The translations under genes were made by a program, and so were the position numbers. From Chrysophaeum taylorii (lineage: Eukaryota > Sar > Pelagophyceae > Pelagomonadales > Pelagomonadaceae), in NCBI GenBank assembly GCA_029834535.1, contig JAQMWT010000590.1, positions 62,001 to 126,000 on the forward strand: a stretch of 64,000 nt of DNA, given 5' to 3'. Each line of letters begins with the position of its first letter. Within the stretch, counting starts at the first letter, position 1. Positions 24,559-34,074 of this stretch are shown here, piece by piece. The notes beneath the pieces were generated by a model, which was given only the letters and a program-made list of their open reading frames with translations, was not told the origin of the DNA and did not search any database.

Positions 24559-24566
24559 TTCAAAAC

Positions 24567-24756
24567 GGTCGAGGCATGGCAACCTTGGAGCCTGCAGCCC
24601 GCAAACGTGAACGCCCGCGTCATTTCCGACAACGGCTTACACGACGACGACGACGACGACAACAAAGAGGAATCATGTCAGCCGCTCTCTTAATCAACGC
24701 GCTTGCTCAGAAAGAGAGCGCATCATCATTGAGGGACCGCACTTTTACTTACTTAC

Positions 24757-24855
<99 letters not shown>

Positions 24856-25310
24856 CAACAAGCTTGGCGTCGACAAAAGACGTCTAACAGGTGCTCTATC
24901 TAATTCCCGACCCGAGGTAGAACGTCGTCTAAATTTGCAGCCTTCGAGAACCAACTATAAATTCACGAAGCTAGTCGTCGTCGATCTCGGCGCCGTCGAG
25001 CGAATAATATAATCCGCGGGCTCCTCCAGTCCAGCAAGCAAACCCGTCTGTTTTTCCGGCTGGGGTCTGCAGCCTTGCTTCTGGTCTGTCCAGCTCGAGG
25101 TTCCCACGTAGGGGCGAGTACCAACCTGGTCGCGTGTTGAAAAGCAGCTCGATCGAGGTGGCTACCTCCTATACCTGGACTTCCTTCAAGTGGGCGATGC
25201 AAGAATAGAAAACGCATGCATCACGGCGTACTCACCGTTTCGTAGCTCACACGGTCCGTTACATTATCGAATTAATTCAAAGGACAACAACAACAACAAC
25301 AACAACAACG
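24567..25310. other. Intergenic between hAT element and NSE3
   Basis: It holds the (TTTA)n array and, just before the NSE3 start codon, an (aac)n run at about 25280-25309. No gene seen. The last part should contain the NSE3 promoter. Confidence 0.5.
24744..24855. repeat. (TTTA)n microsatellite, about 110 bp
   Basis: An almost uninterrupted run of ttta/ttat units begins with a few ttac variants. It lies about 190 bp past the right end of the hAT element. Confidence 0.95.
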
Positions 25311-26500
25311 ATGCCGAGCCGGGTATGATAGGTTGTTGACGCGTGTTATGTCACACGGTCGCGCAGCGCGGATCGAGGAAGAAGGAAGTCGTCGAGGAGC
25401 ATTCGGAGGAGGAGGATTCGGAGGAGGAAGAGGTGTGATTGCGGAGGATGCAGGGTGAGGAGTTGTTGTAGGTTGGCCGGAAGCGCGGTGGGAAGAATAA
25501 GAATAAGAATAAGAATGGCGAGGCGTTGATCGACACGGAGGAGTACGAGAAGCGCGAGGAGGAGCCGAGAAGGAGGAAGAAGAAGGTTGTAACGTCGAAG
25601 AAGCGGCGCCCCCCCCCCGACACCACTGGCGTCGGGGGGGACGCGAAGCGGCGGAACGAAGCTCGAAAATTTAAATTTTACAGAGACGCTCAAGGGCAGT
25701 GGGTAACGGATCCCGCCGACTCGACCATGACGATCGAAGCGACCGACAAGGAGACGGAGCGCGCGGCAAAGCTGGCGCCGGACGAGGTGAAGAAGCTGGT
25801 GAATAAGATGGTCCGGTACTTGTTGCTTCGCGGGTCGAAGAAACTGCCAATAATTCGGCCCAAGTTGAACGACGTGATGGGCGACTACAAAAAGACAAAA
25901 CTACTCAACTTTGTACTGGGGGAAGCCCAGAAAGTCCTCAGGAGCGTCTGGGGGTACGATCTGGTCAAAGCGCCCGCGCGCGACGGCAAGGAATTCCCGG
26001 GACAACTCAAGGACGAGTGGTTTCTTGTCTTCAAGTCGGATCTGCGATCGATCGATCACGGCGAGACCGTCAGCATGGATCTCGACGACGCGGAGGCTCG
26101 CGAGAGGGGGTTGCTGATGGTCGTCTTCTCTGCCGTCGTCGCGGGAGGCGGCAGGGTGTCGGAGAAGGATCTTTACAAGCTTCTCCACGAAGTCGACCCC
26201 AACATCGAGCACCGAAAAAAGATCGTGCCCGGCTTGGGCAATGTCGTGGAGATTATCGACAAGTTTGTCAAAGACCACCACTACCTCCTCAAGACGGCGG
26301 AAGACCAAACAGTCTATTTTGAGCTCGGCCCTCGCGCTTTGGTCGAAGTTGGCCGCTTTCAGATGATCCAGTTCCAAGCCGACGCGCTTGGCGAGAAGGT
26401 CCACTCCTCCATTATCAAAGAACTCGAAGACCACGCGACTCCCGACGACGACGACGACGACGATCAGAACAACCAAGAAAACACCAAGCCCTCACAATAA
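25311..26500 (+). CDS. NSE3/MAGE-domain subunit of SMC5-SMC6 complex (3 exons)
   Basis: The proposed coding exons are 25311-25322, 25367-25432 and 25472-26500, giving introns of only 44 and 39 nt with gt...ag ends. The spliced N-terminus starts MPSRRGSRKKEVVEEH and runs without a stop into the long exon, where the unspliced DNA has stops. After a basic and acidic N-terminal tail of about 70 residues, the MAGE homology domain begins near KLVNKMVRYLLLRG, with the paired winged-helix blocks SVWGYDL, LLMVVFSAVVAGGG and EFPGQLKDEWFLVF. The protein ends in a poly-Asp tail. NSE3 binds NSE1 and NSE4 and loads SMC5/6 on DNA for repair; it acts in the nucleus. Family identity is solid; the two small exons are inferred. 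Confidence 0.8.
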
Positions 26501-27908
26501 CTTAAGTAGCCCCTCCCATCTTTCGTTCGCTTTCGATGTCACTACACTTTTTTTTTGATCGTCGCATTATGATGATAGATGTTGTATGATATTCGCACCC
26601 CAAGGGTGTGTGTTGCGGCGTGATGATGATCTACGCGCCTCGTGTCGAGGGAGAGTCTCGGTACTTACTTCGTCACTCCTACAAGCGTGCAGGCGCGCGA
26701 GCATTAGAGGTACGCTCAGTGTGTGTGTGTGTGTGTGTGGTATTTTGAGCACTTCGATGAAAGGTGCTAGATAGATATCCAGCGTGTATGACAACACTCG
26801 AGGTCACATTCTCCCAGGACGATGGGCGAGACGGGCGAGGACGCGCTTTTGTTTGTTGGTTTGTTTGTTTGTTTGTTTGTTTGTTTGCCTCACCACACAC
26901 CTGGTGTGGGCAGATGTGCCGCGGAGGAGGAGGAGGAGGAGAGTCGGTATGAGACAGCACACGACGCGAAAAGGCCAGAATCAAATAACACCCACACCAG
27001 CGCCGAGGTGATCAATTTTATTTGTGCACGCTGCGGCTATGCTAAAAAAAAACCAAAGACACCGAGAAGAAAATGTAACAACAACGCGAGTGCGACCGCA
27101 CCGACGACACGAGACGTGCATGCACTCTCTCAGGAGCTCGAGGAGGCACTTGCTAAAAAATATGGTCGCTCTGCGGCGTTGTTGCGTGCGCCAACCGTTT
27201 CGAGGGTGACGACTCGTCGAGTTTGTGGTGCCGCGTCGCAGGCATTATGCAACCAACGGCAGGTTATACGCGCGCGCATATTGTTATTCATTCACGCGCG
27301 GCCACTTATGGAGCAGAGTCGCTGCTGAGGTTGCACGCGTACACGAGCCCTCCCGAGTTGTGCACGCGCATGGCCGGACGACAGGCAGCCAGCCACCTTG
27401 GTTGACCGTCATAGGTAACGACGACGGGCTCGAGTCTTGGGGACTGACTGACTGACTGACTGACTGGTTGCCTCGGTCGGCATCTATCTATCTATTTATC
27501 TATCTATCTTATTCGGACGCCGCCCGCCTCTTGCGGTGCTGTTCTTTTTTTAAGGAGGTCGACGGAGGAGGGAGGGAGGGCGGTGACATGGTGGTCATAT
27601 CTCCTCCCCCTTCCTCATCCTTGCCGCCGAGATGGTGGTCGTCGTCTGTTCTGTTCTGTTCTGTTCTGTTCAGTTCTGTTGGTCGTCGTGGGAAAAGAAG
27701 AAGAAGAAGATAGTACATCGACGAAGATTCGCGTGATGACTAAGATATAAACAGAGAGAGATATAAAGTGACCGTTTTGGGACCTGCGTCCACGGTGCGT
27801 CAGAGGGCGTGGGGGTTGAATTACGTGTGTTTGCCCTCTCGTGGCGTCACGCAACGTATTCCATTCGAAAGCAGAGGCCAGCAGCTGCCTTGGAACAAAG
27901 GAAATGAT
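26501..27908. other. Intergenic with many microsatellites
   Basis: About 1.4 kb with (GT)n at about 26716-26740, (GTTT)n at about 26849-26888, (GACT)n at about 27443-27467, (CTAT)n at about 27483-27510 and (GTTCT)n at about 27645-27680. Short open frames overlap on both strands without domains. The last few hundred bases probably hold the promoter of the PAS-protein gene. Confidence 0.6.
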
Positions 27909-29753
27909 ATGAATGAGATGGGCCTCGCAGTGGACGAGAGGCCAGAGGTCCGCGTGTCGAGTCGCGGTGTGGTTGGGAAGGCGCCGCAGTGCGCACAAGA
28001 AGCACCAGTGCACAACTTGAGAGGGATCCTCGAGGCGAACGAGCACGTGGTGCTGTGCGAAGCGAACGCGAGCCTCGGGATCGAGTGGGTGAGCAGCAAC
28101 GCGAGGCGCGCCCTGGGAGGGCAGCAGCAGCGCGGGAGCGTGTTGAGCCTGGTGGCACCGGAGAGCCGGGGATTCGTGAGTCGCGCGATTTTTCGCGCCG
28201 CGCGTGAGACGACGACGCGGGTTCGCGTGCGGTCGATCGACGGCAGAGACGCCGACCTCGTCGTGGTTGCCCAGAATGAGTACCTGCGGCGCAGGATTTC
28301 GTCCGAGCAGCTCCCCGACGATCCGCGGCTGTCCAAGGCGAGCGGGTCCTCGTATGCGATTGGACTCTTCATTTTCGACAGGAGACGACCTCCCGGGGTG
28401 TCGGCCGAGAGCGACGCGGTAGGCCCGTGGACGGCCGCGTGCGCGGCCAAGGCGGCGCACGTGGGCGCGGAGCTCGCGGCGCACGGCGACTGCCTGTGCG
28501 TGATGGCCGTCGTGGCGGGGAGGGTCGCGACGGCCGTCGGGGGATGCGAGGCGGCTCGCGCGTCGGGCGCGTCGCTTACCGGCGCGTCGCCTTTGGCCGT
28601 CGTCGCCCCCGAGGACCGTACGCGAGTGGCGACGGCCTTCGCGGACGCGAAACGGTCGGGAGCGAAGAGCTCGTGCCAGATCCATCGGTGCGCGGGTGGC
28701 GAGGTCCCATTTTTAGCGCTATCGACGTGCGCGTTCGACGACGACGGCGGCGGCGGCGTCGTCGCGTCGTACTTCGCGCGCCACAGGCCCCCCGCCTCGA
28801 TGACCGAGAGTCCGTCTTTGGCCAACATCGCGCGGTCCCTGAGCATCGACGACACGCACAACCGAAAGAGGAAACGCACCCTGTCGACGGCGGTGCTCGA
28901 ACCGCCGCGACCGCGTCGCGCGCTCTTCGACGAGCGACGAGCTACCTCGGCTCATCTTCGCAAGCGTCGGTCGTCCTCGGGCGACGCCGCCGCCGCCGAC
29001 GACGACGACGACTGGGGCCACTTCGTCTTTCCCGACGGCGACCCCGACTTCAACCTTCCGCCGATCGACATCACGCAGTGTTCGCACCGCGCAGCAGCCT
29101 ACAGGACGGCGCCCGACGACCTCCCCCGCGAGGCGCAGCCCAAGGAGTCGACGCGGATCGTCATCGACATCGACTCCCTGCTGCCGCGAGAGCAGTCGAT
29201 CGAGAACTACCAAAAGGCCCTCGCCCAGATGGGCCCAGCCCCCGCCCCCAGGTACTCGGCGCTCGCCCTCGACAGTCTCCTCAACGCCGTCCTGCCCCGT
29301 CCCGAGAGCATAGCCGCTTTCAGGGCTTCTATGCGCGAGATAACGAGGAGACGCGGCGACGAAAACAACGACGACGACGACGATATGGTCGACGACGACC
29401 TCTTCAGCGATACCTCGACCTCGGAGCACGACGACGTCCTGGCCGACCTCGTCGACAGCACCACCTTTGGCCGCGCGCGCTGCGACGACATCTCGGCCTC
29501 CTTCTCTCGCCTTTTCTTTCCCCTCGACGAGGGATCCCCCGCCCCGACCGGCTTTTCCGTTGCTTCCGAGCCTGTCCCCATGGACGCGGCCTCCGACGCG
29601 ATTGCATCGGCCGTTTCCTCCTCCTCCTCCTCCTCCTCGGCAGCAGCAGTGCCCAGCTCCGTTATCCCCCGCGGCGGCGGCGGCCGCGGCGGCAAACCCC
29701 AGTCGTCGGCCTTGCCCGTCAAGCCCCGCCGGCAGGTGCACATCGTCGGATAG
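27909..29753 (+). CDS. Protein with two PAS-like domains
   Basis: 614 residues from the first in-frame ATG; the frame is open to 27768 without an earlier ATG, so a 5' exon is possible. Residues of about 40-128 (EANEHVVLCEANASLGIEWVS, then SLVAPESRGFVSRAI and VRVRSIDGRD) and about 180-298 (SPLAVVAPEDRTRVATAF, CQIHRCAGGEVPFLALS) each show the PAS order of strand, helix, then strands. Neither has a LOV-type NCRFLQ motif, so flavin photochemistry is not indicated. The rest is low-complexity acidic, Ser-rich and Gly-rich. A basic KRKRTLS stretch could be a nuclear signal. It could be a sensor or a PAS transcriptional regulator; no DNA-binding domain is visible. Confidence 0.6.
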   Translation: MNEMGLAVDERPEVRVSSRGVVGKAPQCAQEAPVHNLRGILEANEHVVLCEANASLGIEWVSSNARRALGGQQQRGSVLSLVAPESRGFVSRAIFRAARETTTRVRVRSIDGRDADLVVVAQNEYLRRRISSEQLPDDPRLSKASGSSYAIGLFIFDRRRPPGVSAESDAVGPWTAACAAKAAHVGAELAAHGDCLCVMAVVAGRVATAVGGCEAARASGASLTGASPLAVVAPEDRTRVATAFADAKRSGAKSSCQIHRCAGGEVPFLALSTCAFDDDGGGGVVASYFARHRPPASMTESPSLANIARSLSIDDTHNRKRKRTLSTAVLEPPRPRRALFDERRATSAHLRKRRSSSGDAAAADDDDDWGHFVFPDGDPDFNLPPIDITQCSHRAAAYRTAPDDLPREAQPKESTRIVIDIDSLLPREQSIENYQKALAQMGPAPAPRYSALALDSLLNAVLPRPESIAAFRASMREITRRRGDENNDDDDDMVDDDLFSDTSTSEHDDVLADLVDSTTFGRARCDDISASFSRLFFPLDEGSPAPTGFSVASEPVPMDAASDAIASAVSSSSSSSSAAAVPSSVIPRGGGGRGGKPQSSALPVKPRRQVHIVG

Positions 29754-30503
29754 CACGCGCTTCTTCTTCGCTCGTCGTCGTCGTCGTCTCTTCTTTCCCC
29801 GCTCTCCCTCCTGCGCACCCGAGAGCCCTCCACCACCATGGATCTCCGGAGCTTGCTTCCCTTTCTAGACCTCCGGTCCCAGGAGACGTCGGTTCCCATA
29901 CGTACCCGTAACGATTTTGCGAACGCGCGGCTTCCTTACTTTCAGTTCAGTCCAGTCCCTTCTCTTCCCGTCCCGTCCCCTCCCCTCCCCTCCCCTGGGG
30001 TTGCTCGGTTTTGCTTTGGGATCGAGTTTTGCTCTCACTATGATATGAACAAACGAACAAACGAAGCCCGCGGGAAAATAAATATTCTACAGAAGGCCAA
30101 GCACTAGGTTTTCTTCGAGCAACAAAAAAGGTCAATGTCGTCGTCGTCGTCGTCGTCGTCGTCGTCTTGAGGGCCCGACCGATCTCAAGAGTACCATGAG
30201 GCCCCACACAACTGGTCGCGGCAATCTCGCGATGGTCGCGCGCAACAAACACGTCCAGCAGCAGCCAGAACCTGGCGTTCCGGCGATGATGCTGACAGGC
30301 GGTAATTGTGAAGAATACCAAGGGGGGAGTATCCATAAGAACGCCGCCAGCCGTTGTTTTGTGGCAACGCGGCACGGTTCCACGCGTCTTCCCGGCCGGC
30401 CGGCCGAAAGACTTTTTTTGGAGGAGCGATCCCATTGATAGATACAAGGATACCGAAGACGAAAATCCCAGAGATCGTAAGATAGATAGATACATTTTAA
30501 AAA
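29754..30503. other. Intergenic with simple repeats
   Basis: Contains (tcccc)n near 29965-29997 and (gtc)n near 30136-30167. The stretch to 30503 should hold the promoter of the cyclic-nucleotide-binding protein gene. No gene seen. Confidence 0.5.
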
Positions 30504-31182
30504 ATGGACGAATGCTCGGACGACGGGAGCTGGTCCGTCGAGTCGCTCGGGGAATTCACGGCTCTCGCGCGGGTAGTGGTCGCGGGAGCGCGACTATTGT
30601 GCCGAGCGCGGCGGCGAATCGGGCAACGGAATGCCCATTTGCGCGAACGGAACACGATGTTGCGAGGACTCGAGAGCTTGTACCAACTCCTCGAGGCCGA
30701 AGGCGAGGAACGGAACGTGAATGCGATAACGACCAAGCTCCTCCGGCTCGCACCGGGGCTGGTGAAGGACCTCGCCAAGGCGTCGCAGAAGCGCATCGCG
30801 ATGCACGTTCAGTGCAAGCTGTACGACGACGGCGACCTCGTTTTTCGCGAGGGTGATCGTCCCAACGGTTTTTTTTTCGTGCTCCACGGATCCGTCGGGA
30901 TCTACAAGCGGACGGAGGCCTCGAAGATTTACGACGCCGGCGGAGACAATCGCGAAGGGCCACGGAGCTACGAGAGCGAGAAGGCGAGGGTGAACGACCT
31001 CGGACCTTTTTTGGCGAGGCTCGGCGAACAGGCGGGGTTTGGGAGCCTGGCCTTCTCGCGCAACGGAAAGGACCTCCGAAGGACCGCCTCGGTCGTCGCG
31101 GAATACGTCCCGGACGAGACCGACCTGAGGCTGCTCCGGTCTGAGGCGCCGCGCCGAAGCGACGTCTTACTTTCCAGCAAAA

Positions 31183-31217
<35 letters not shown>

Positions 31218-33395
31218 TACTCTTCCGGGGCGGCGAAGCAGAGGACCCGTCGTCGTCGTCGTCGTCGTCGTCGTGGAGAGGCCGTCTCGGATCCGCGATG
31301 GTCGTGCGCTATGCTGCTGGTCCCGAACAAGATCTACGTAACGGATATTTCGACTAACGTCGACGCGACGCTCCAGCGTAAGATCGGCTTGCTCGAACAC
31401 GCGCTCGTGTTCGAGACGTGGGCGGTCGAGGCGATCTACCCTCTCGCGCACGAGATGACACTCGCAAAGTTCGAGGCCGGGGAGGTCGTGTGCGCCGAAG
31501 GCGACGAGACATCCTACGTTCGTCTGGTGGCTTCGGGAGAAGTTCGCGTCAAGGTGCGGGTCGAAGTCGACGTGGGCGACGAGCGCGATATGGATGTCGC
31601 GTTGCTGCCCGCGGGCGAGATGTTTGGGCTCGTCGAGGCGTACCGCCGACTCGGCCACCACCGGGCCTCGATGATCGCCACGAAACCGACCGAAGTGGCG
31701 CTGCTGCCCCTCGAGTCGTTCAGGCGAGCCGTGTCGTCGGACGAACGCGCCGCGAGCGTCGTGCGGCGGATCGCGGCAAACCGCGAGCGGTGGGAGGCGA
31801 TGCGCAAGGCCTCGATCCCGCGGTTCAAGGAGGCGCCGCCCTTGACCCTGACGCTCGACATGACGGCCGAAGCGAGGTACCTGATCGAGCCCGCGAGCGT
31901 TCTGGAGGGTGCCGAATTGCGCGCCTACGAAACCGACATGGCAAAGTGCGTTGATCTCGCGAGGTTCGCGAGGGCGTACGTCCGCGAGGCCGCCGATCGA
32001 TGGAAGAGCGGCCGGCCGCTCGCGACGCGCGGGTGTCTCGAGCGCGGCGCGCGCGCGAGCGCCCTCGCGATCGAAATAGGGACCAGACTTCGCGCCGCCT
32101 ACGGGCGATCCGCGAGGCTCAATCGGGTCCTCGAAGAGCTCATATCGCGCCGCGACCGGATTCGCGAGCGCCTCTACACTCTAGGCCGCCTCGAAGCCCG
32201 CGCCGAGGAGGATCTTGCTGCTGCTGCTGGTGCTGCTGCTCCCTTGGACGACGAGGACGACGACGAGGACGGCGAGTCCAAGAAGAAGAAGAAGAAGAAG
32301 TCGTATCTTCTTCCTCCGATCAAGCCCAAGCTCGAGGTGGCCGTCGACCAGGCGATCGCCGCGACAAAGCCGGCCGCGACAAGTCTCTTCTTCGATACGA
32401 TCTCGGCGAACATCATGGCCCGCATCGCGCGGGTCCGGACGGGACACCGCCGGCGGCGCGTCGAGACGAGCCGCCAAATCAAGTTGGCGGCGGCAGAAAA
32501 GAAGCGGCTCACGCTCGAGCAACGCTTTCATCTCGCGTCGATCGTGACGGCGACCGACACCCGCTTCGTCGCTGATAACGCAGAGCCCCAGTTCGCTTCG
32601 CTGCGAACCAAGGCCCGGAACGTCGACCTGCTGCTGCGCGAGGTCTCCCCCGCCGAGTGGCTCGGCCAGAGTCGCGGCCTCGCGACCCGAGTCGCGCGGC
32701 GCCGGCGAGCAGCCGCAGTACCGCCTCGCGAAGAAGAAGAAGAAGAAGAGAGGGCAAATATCTTCAAAAAAAAGCGGCCGTGGTCCGTGTCGGCGGCGCT
32801 CGGAGCCGCGTCGATCGACGTCGAGGCTGTCCCGGCGGTGATCGTCGTTACGACCTGCGACGAGCTCCGGCGCTTTTTGCGAGCGAGCTTCGAACACTAC
32901 GGGTGCGTCGTTGACGACGAGAAACGAGGCATGAAGGCCCTCGAGAGGCTCCGCCAGTGCCAGGTCGCCGGGACGCCCTACGCGCTCGGGGTCTTCGCGG
33001 CGAAACTCCCCGGAAACCTCTCCGGGTTGACGGCGGCGCTCCGCCATCGCGACTGGGAGAGCACGACAACCGACCAGGTCAGCACCGTCCAGCGTCTCGC
33101 CGTCCTCGTGGACCCCGAAACTCCCGACGACACCAAGAAGCGGAACGAAATCCGCGCCGAGGCCCGCGCCGTGACCCTCCTGCCCCAGCCCTGCACCGTC
33201 CGAGATCTAATCCGCCTCGTGTGCAGCGGCGGCGGCGGCGGCGCGAAAAACAACGAGGAGGATGCCGAGACCCGGCTCCTCGCGGTTGCCAGGACGCACC
33301 AGGCCTACCGCAAGGCGACGCGGCACGCAAAGCGCGTCAAAAAAACCTCCTCCCGACAGAGGAGCGGCGGCGGGCTTCTTCTTACGCCGAGGTAG
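30504..33395 (+). CDS. Protein with two cyclic-nucleotide-binding domains and a receiver-like C-terminus
   Basis: 963 residues, clear ATG, single open frame. CNB domain 1 (about 100-215) includes YDDGDLVFREGDRPNGFFFV and HGSVGIYK. It is interrupted by an Asp-rich and then Arg-rich insert (about 226-260). CNB domain 2 (about 315-412) has FEAGEVVCAEGDETSYVRLV, GEVRVKV and LLPAGEMFGLVEAYRR. The canonical phosphate-binding FGE-LAL-x-x-x-RAA cassette is only partly kept (FGLVEAYRRLGHHRAS in domain 2), so nucleotide binding is uncertain. After a basic helical middle, residues 775-905 (AVIVVTTCDELRRFLRASF, GCVVDDEKRGMKALERL) look like a receiver fold without an obvious phospho-acceptor Asp. There is no kinase, channel or membrane segment. 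Probably a signalling scaffold; the ligand is unknown. Confidence 0.7.
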
Positions 33396-34074
33396 TAGTA
33401 GTTCGCGCCCAGAGCGCGAGCCCCCCCCCGCCGCCGCGCGCCGCGGCGAAGTGGTCGTTCGCGTCGATCCAGTTGAAGAAGGGGCGCTTCCCTTTGGCTT
33501 TGAGTTTGGGATTGGCGTCCGACCCTAGGCCGGTCGCGGCCCCTATCTCTGCCGCGTTGGATATGGGAATCTCGAATCCAAAGATTTTGATGGTGTCGAA
33601 GTCGAACTCGAGCTTCCTAGTCTCTTGGTTGAATGTGAAGACGCCGAAGAAGCGAATCTCCAACGGACCGAGGTAGACGCCGTTCGAGATTCGAGAGGTG
33701 GCGAAGTCAAAGGTCTGAACGGCTTTGAGCGGAAAGTAGTTGATTTTCCCGATTTTCTTCTGGGTCTCGACGGTTCCCGTCGTGAAGATCAGCCGCCACG
33801 CCCCGTCGAGCGCGTCCGCGATGCTCGCGCCTTGGATTTTCGCCTTTTCGAGCGTTCGCAGCGCCTCGATCACGGTTTCCGGTTGTTCTTCTTCGGAGGA
33901 CCGGTCCACGGCGCGAAATAGCACGCTTCGCGCCTCGTCGATTTCGTCGTTGTTGTTATTGTTGGTGCTGCTGAACGCCCGCGTCAGGGAGGTCCGCGAG
34001 GGCGCCGCGCCGCCGAGCAAGAGGCTCGTTGTTGAGCACCGACCCAAGAAGAACAAGTAGTGGATGCAATGCAT
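33382..34074 (-). CDS. Plastid lipid-associated protein / fibrillin-like
   Basis: 230 residues from the only plausible ATG. The first 36 residues are hydrophobic then basic (HYLFFLGRCSTTSLLLGG, then SRTSLTRAFSS). This fits a bipartite plastid-targeting presequence of a stramenopile secondary plastid. The rest matches the PAP/fibrillin domain: DALDGAWRLIFTTGTVETQ near its start, then FDFATSRISNGVYLGPLEIRFFG and KLEFDFDTIKIFGFEIP. Family members coat plastoglobules or thylakoids and bind lipophilic compounds. The 3' end overlaps the convergent CNB-protein coding region by 14 bp. The 5' end overlaps the divergent JmjC gene by 11 bp. Confidence 0.8.
   Translation of the reverse strand: MHCIHYLFFLGRCSTTSLLLGGAAPSRTSLTRAFSSTNNNNNDEIDEARSVLFRAVDRSSEEEQPETVIEALRTLEKAKIQGASIADALDGAWRLIFTTGTVETQKKIGKINYFPLKAVQTFDFATSRISNGVYLGPLEIRFFGVFTFNQETRKLEFDFDTIKIFGFEIPISNAAEIGAATGLGSDANPKLKAKGKRPFFNWIDANDHFAAARGGGGGLALWARTTTTSA

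Noticed and set aside
28427-29911. 494-codon frame overlapping the PAS-protein gene
   Set aside because: Almost purely Arg/Gly/Pro from an out-of-frame reading of a GC-rich gene. The other frame has PAS-like content and ends properly.
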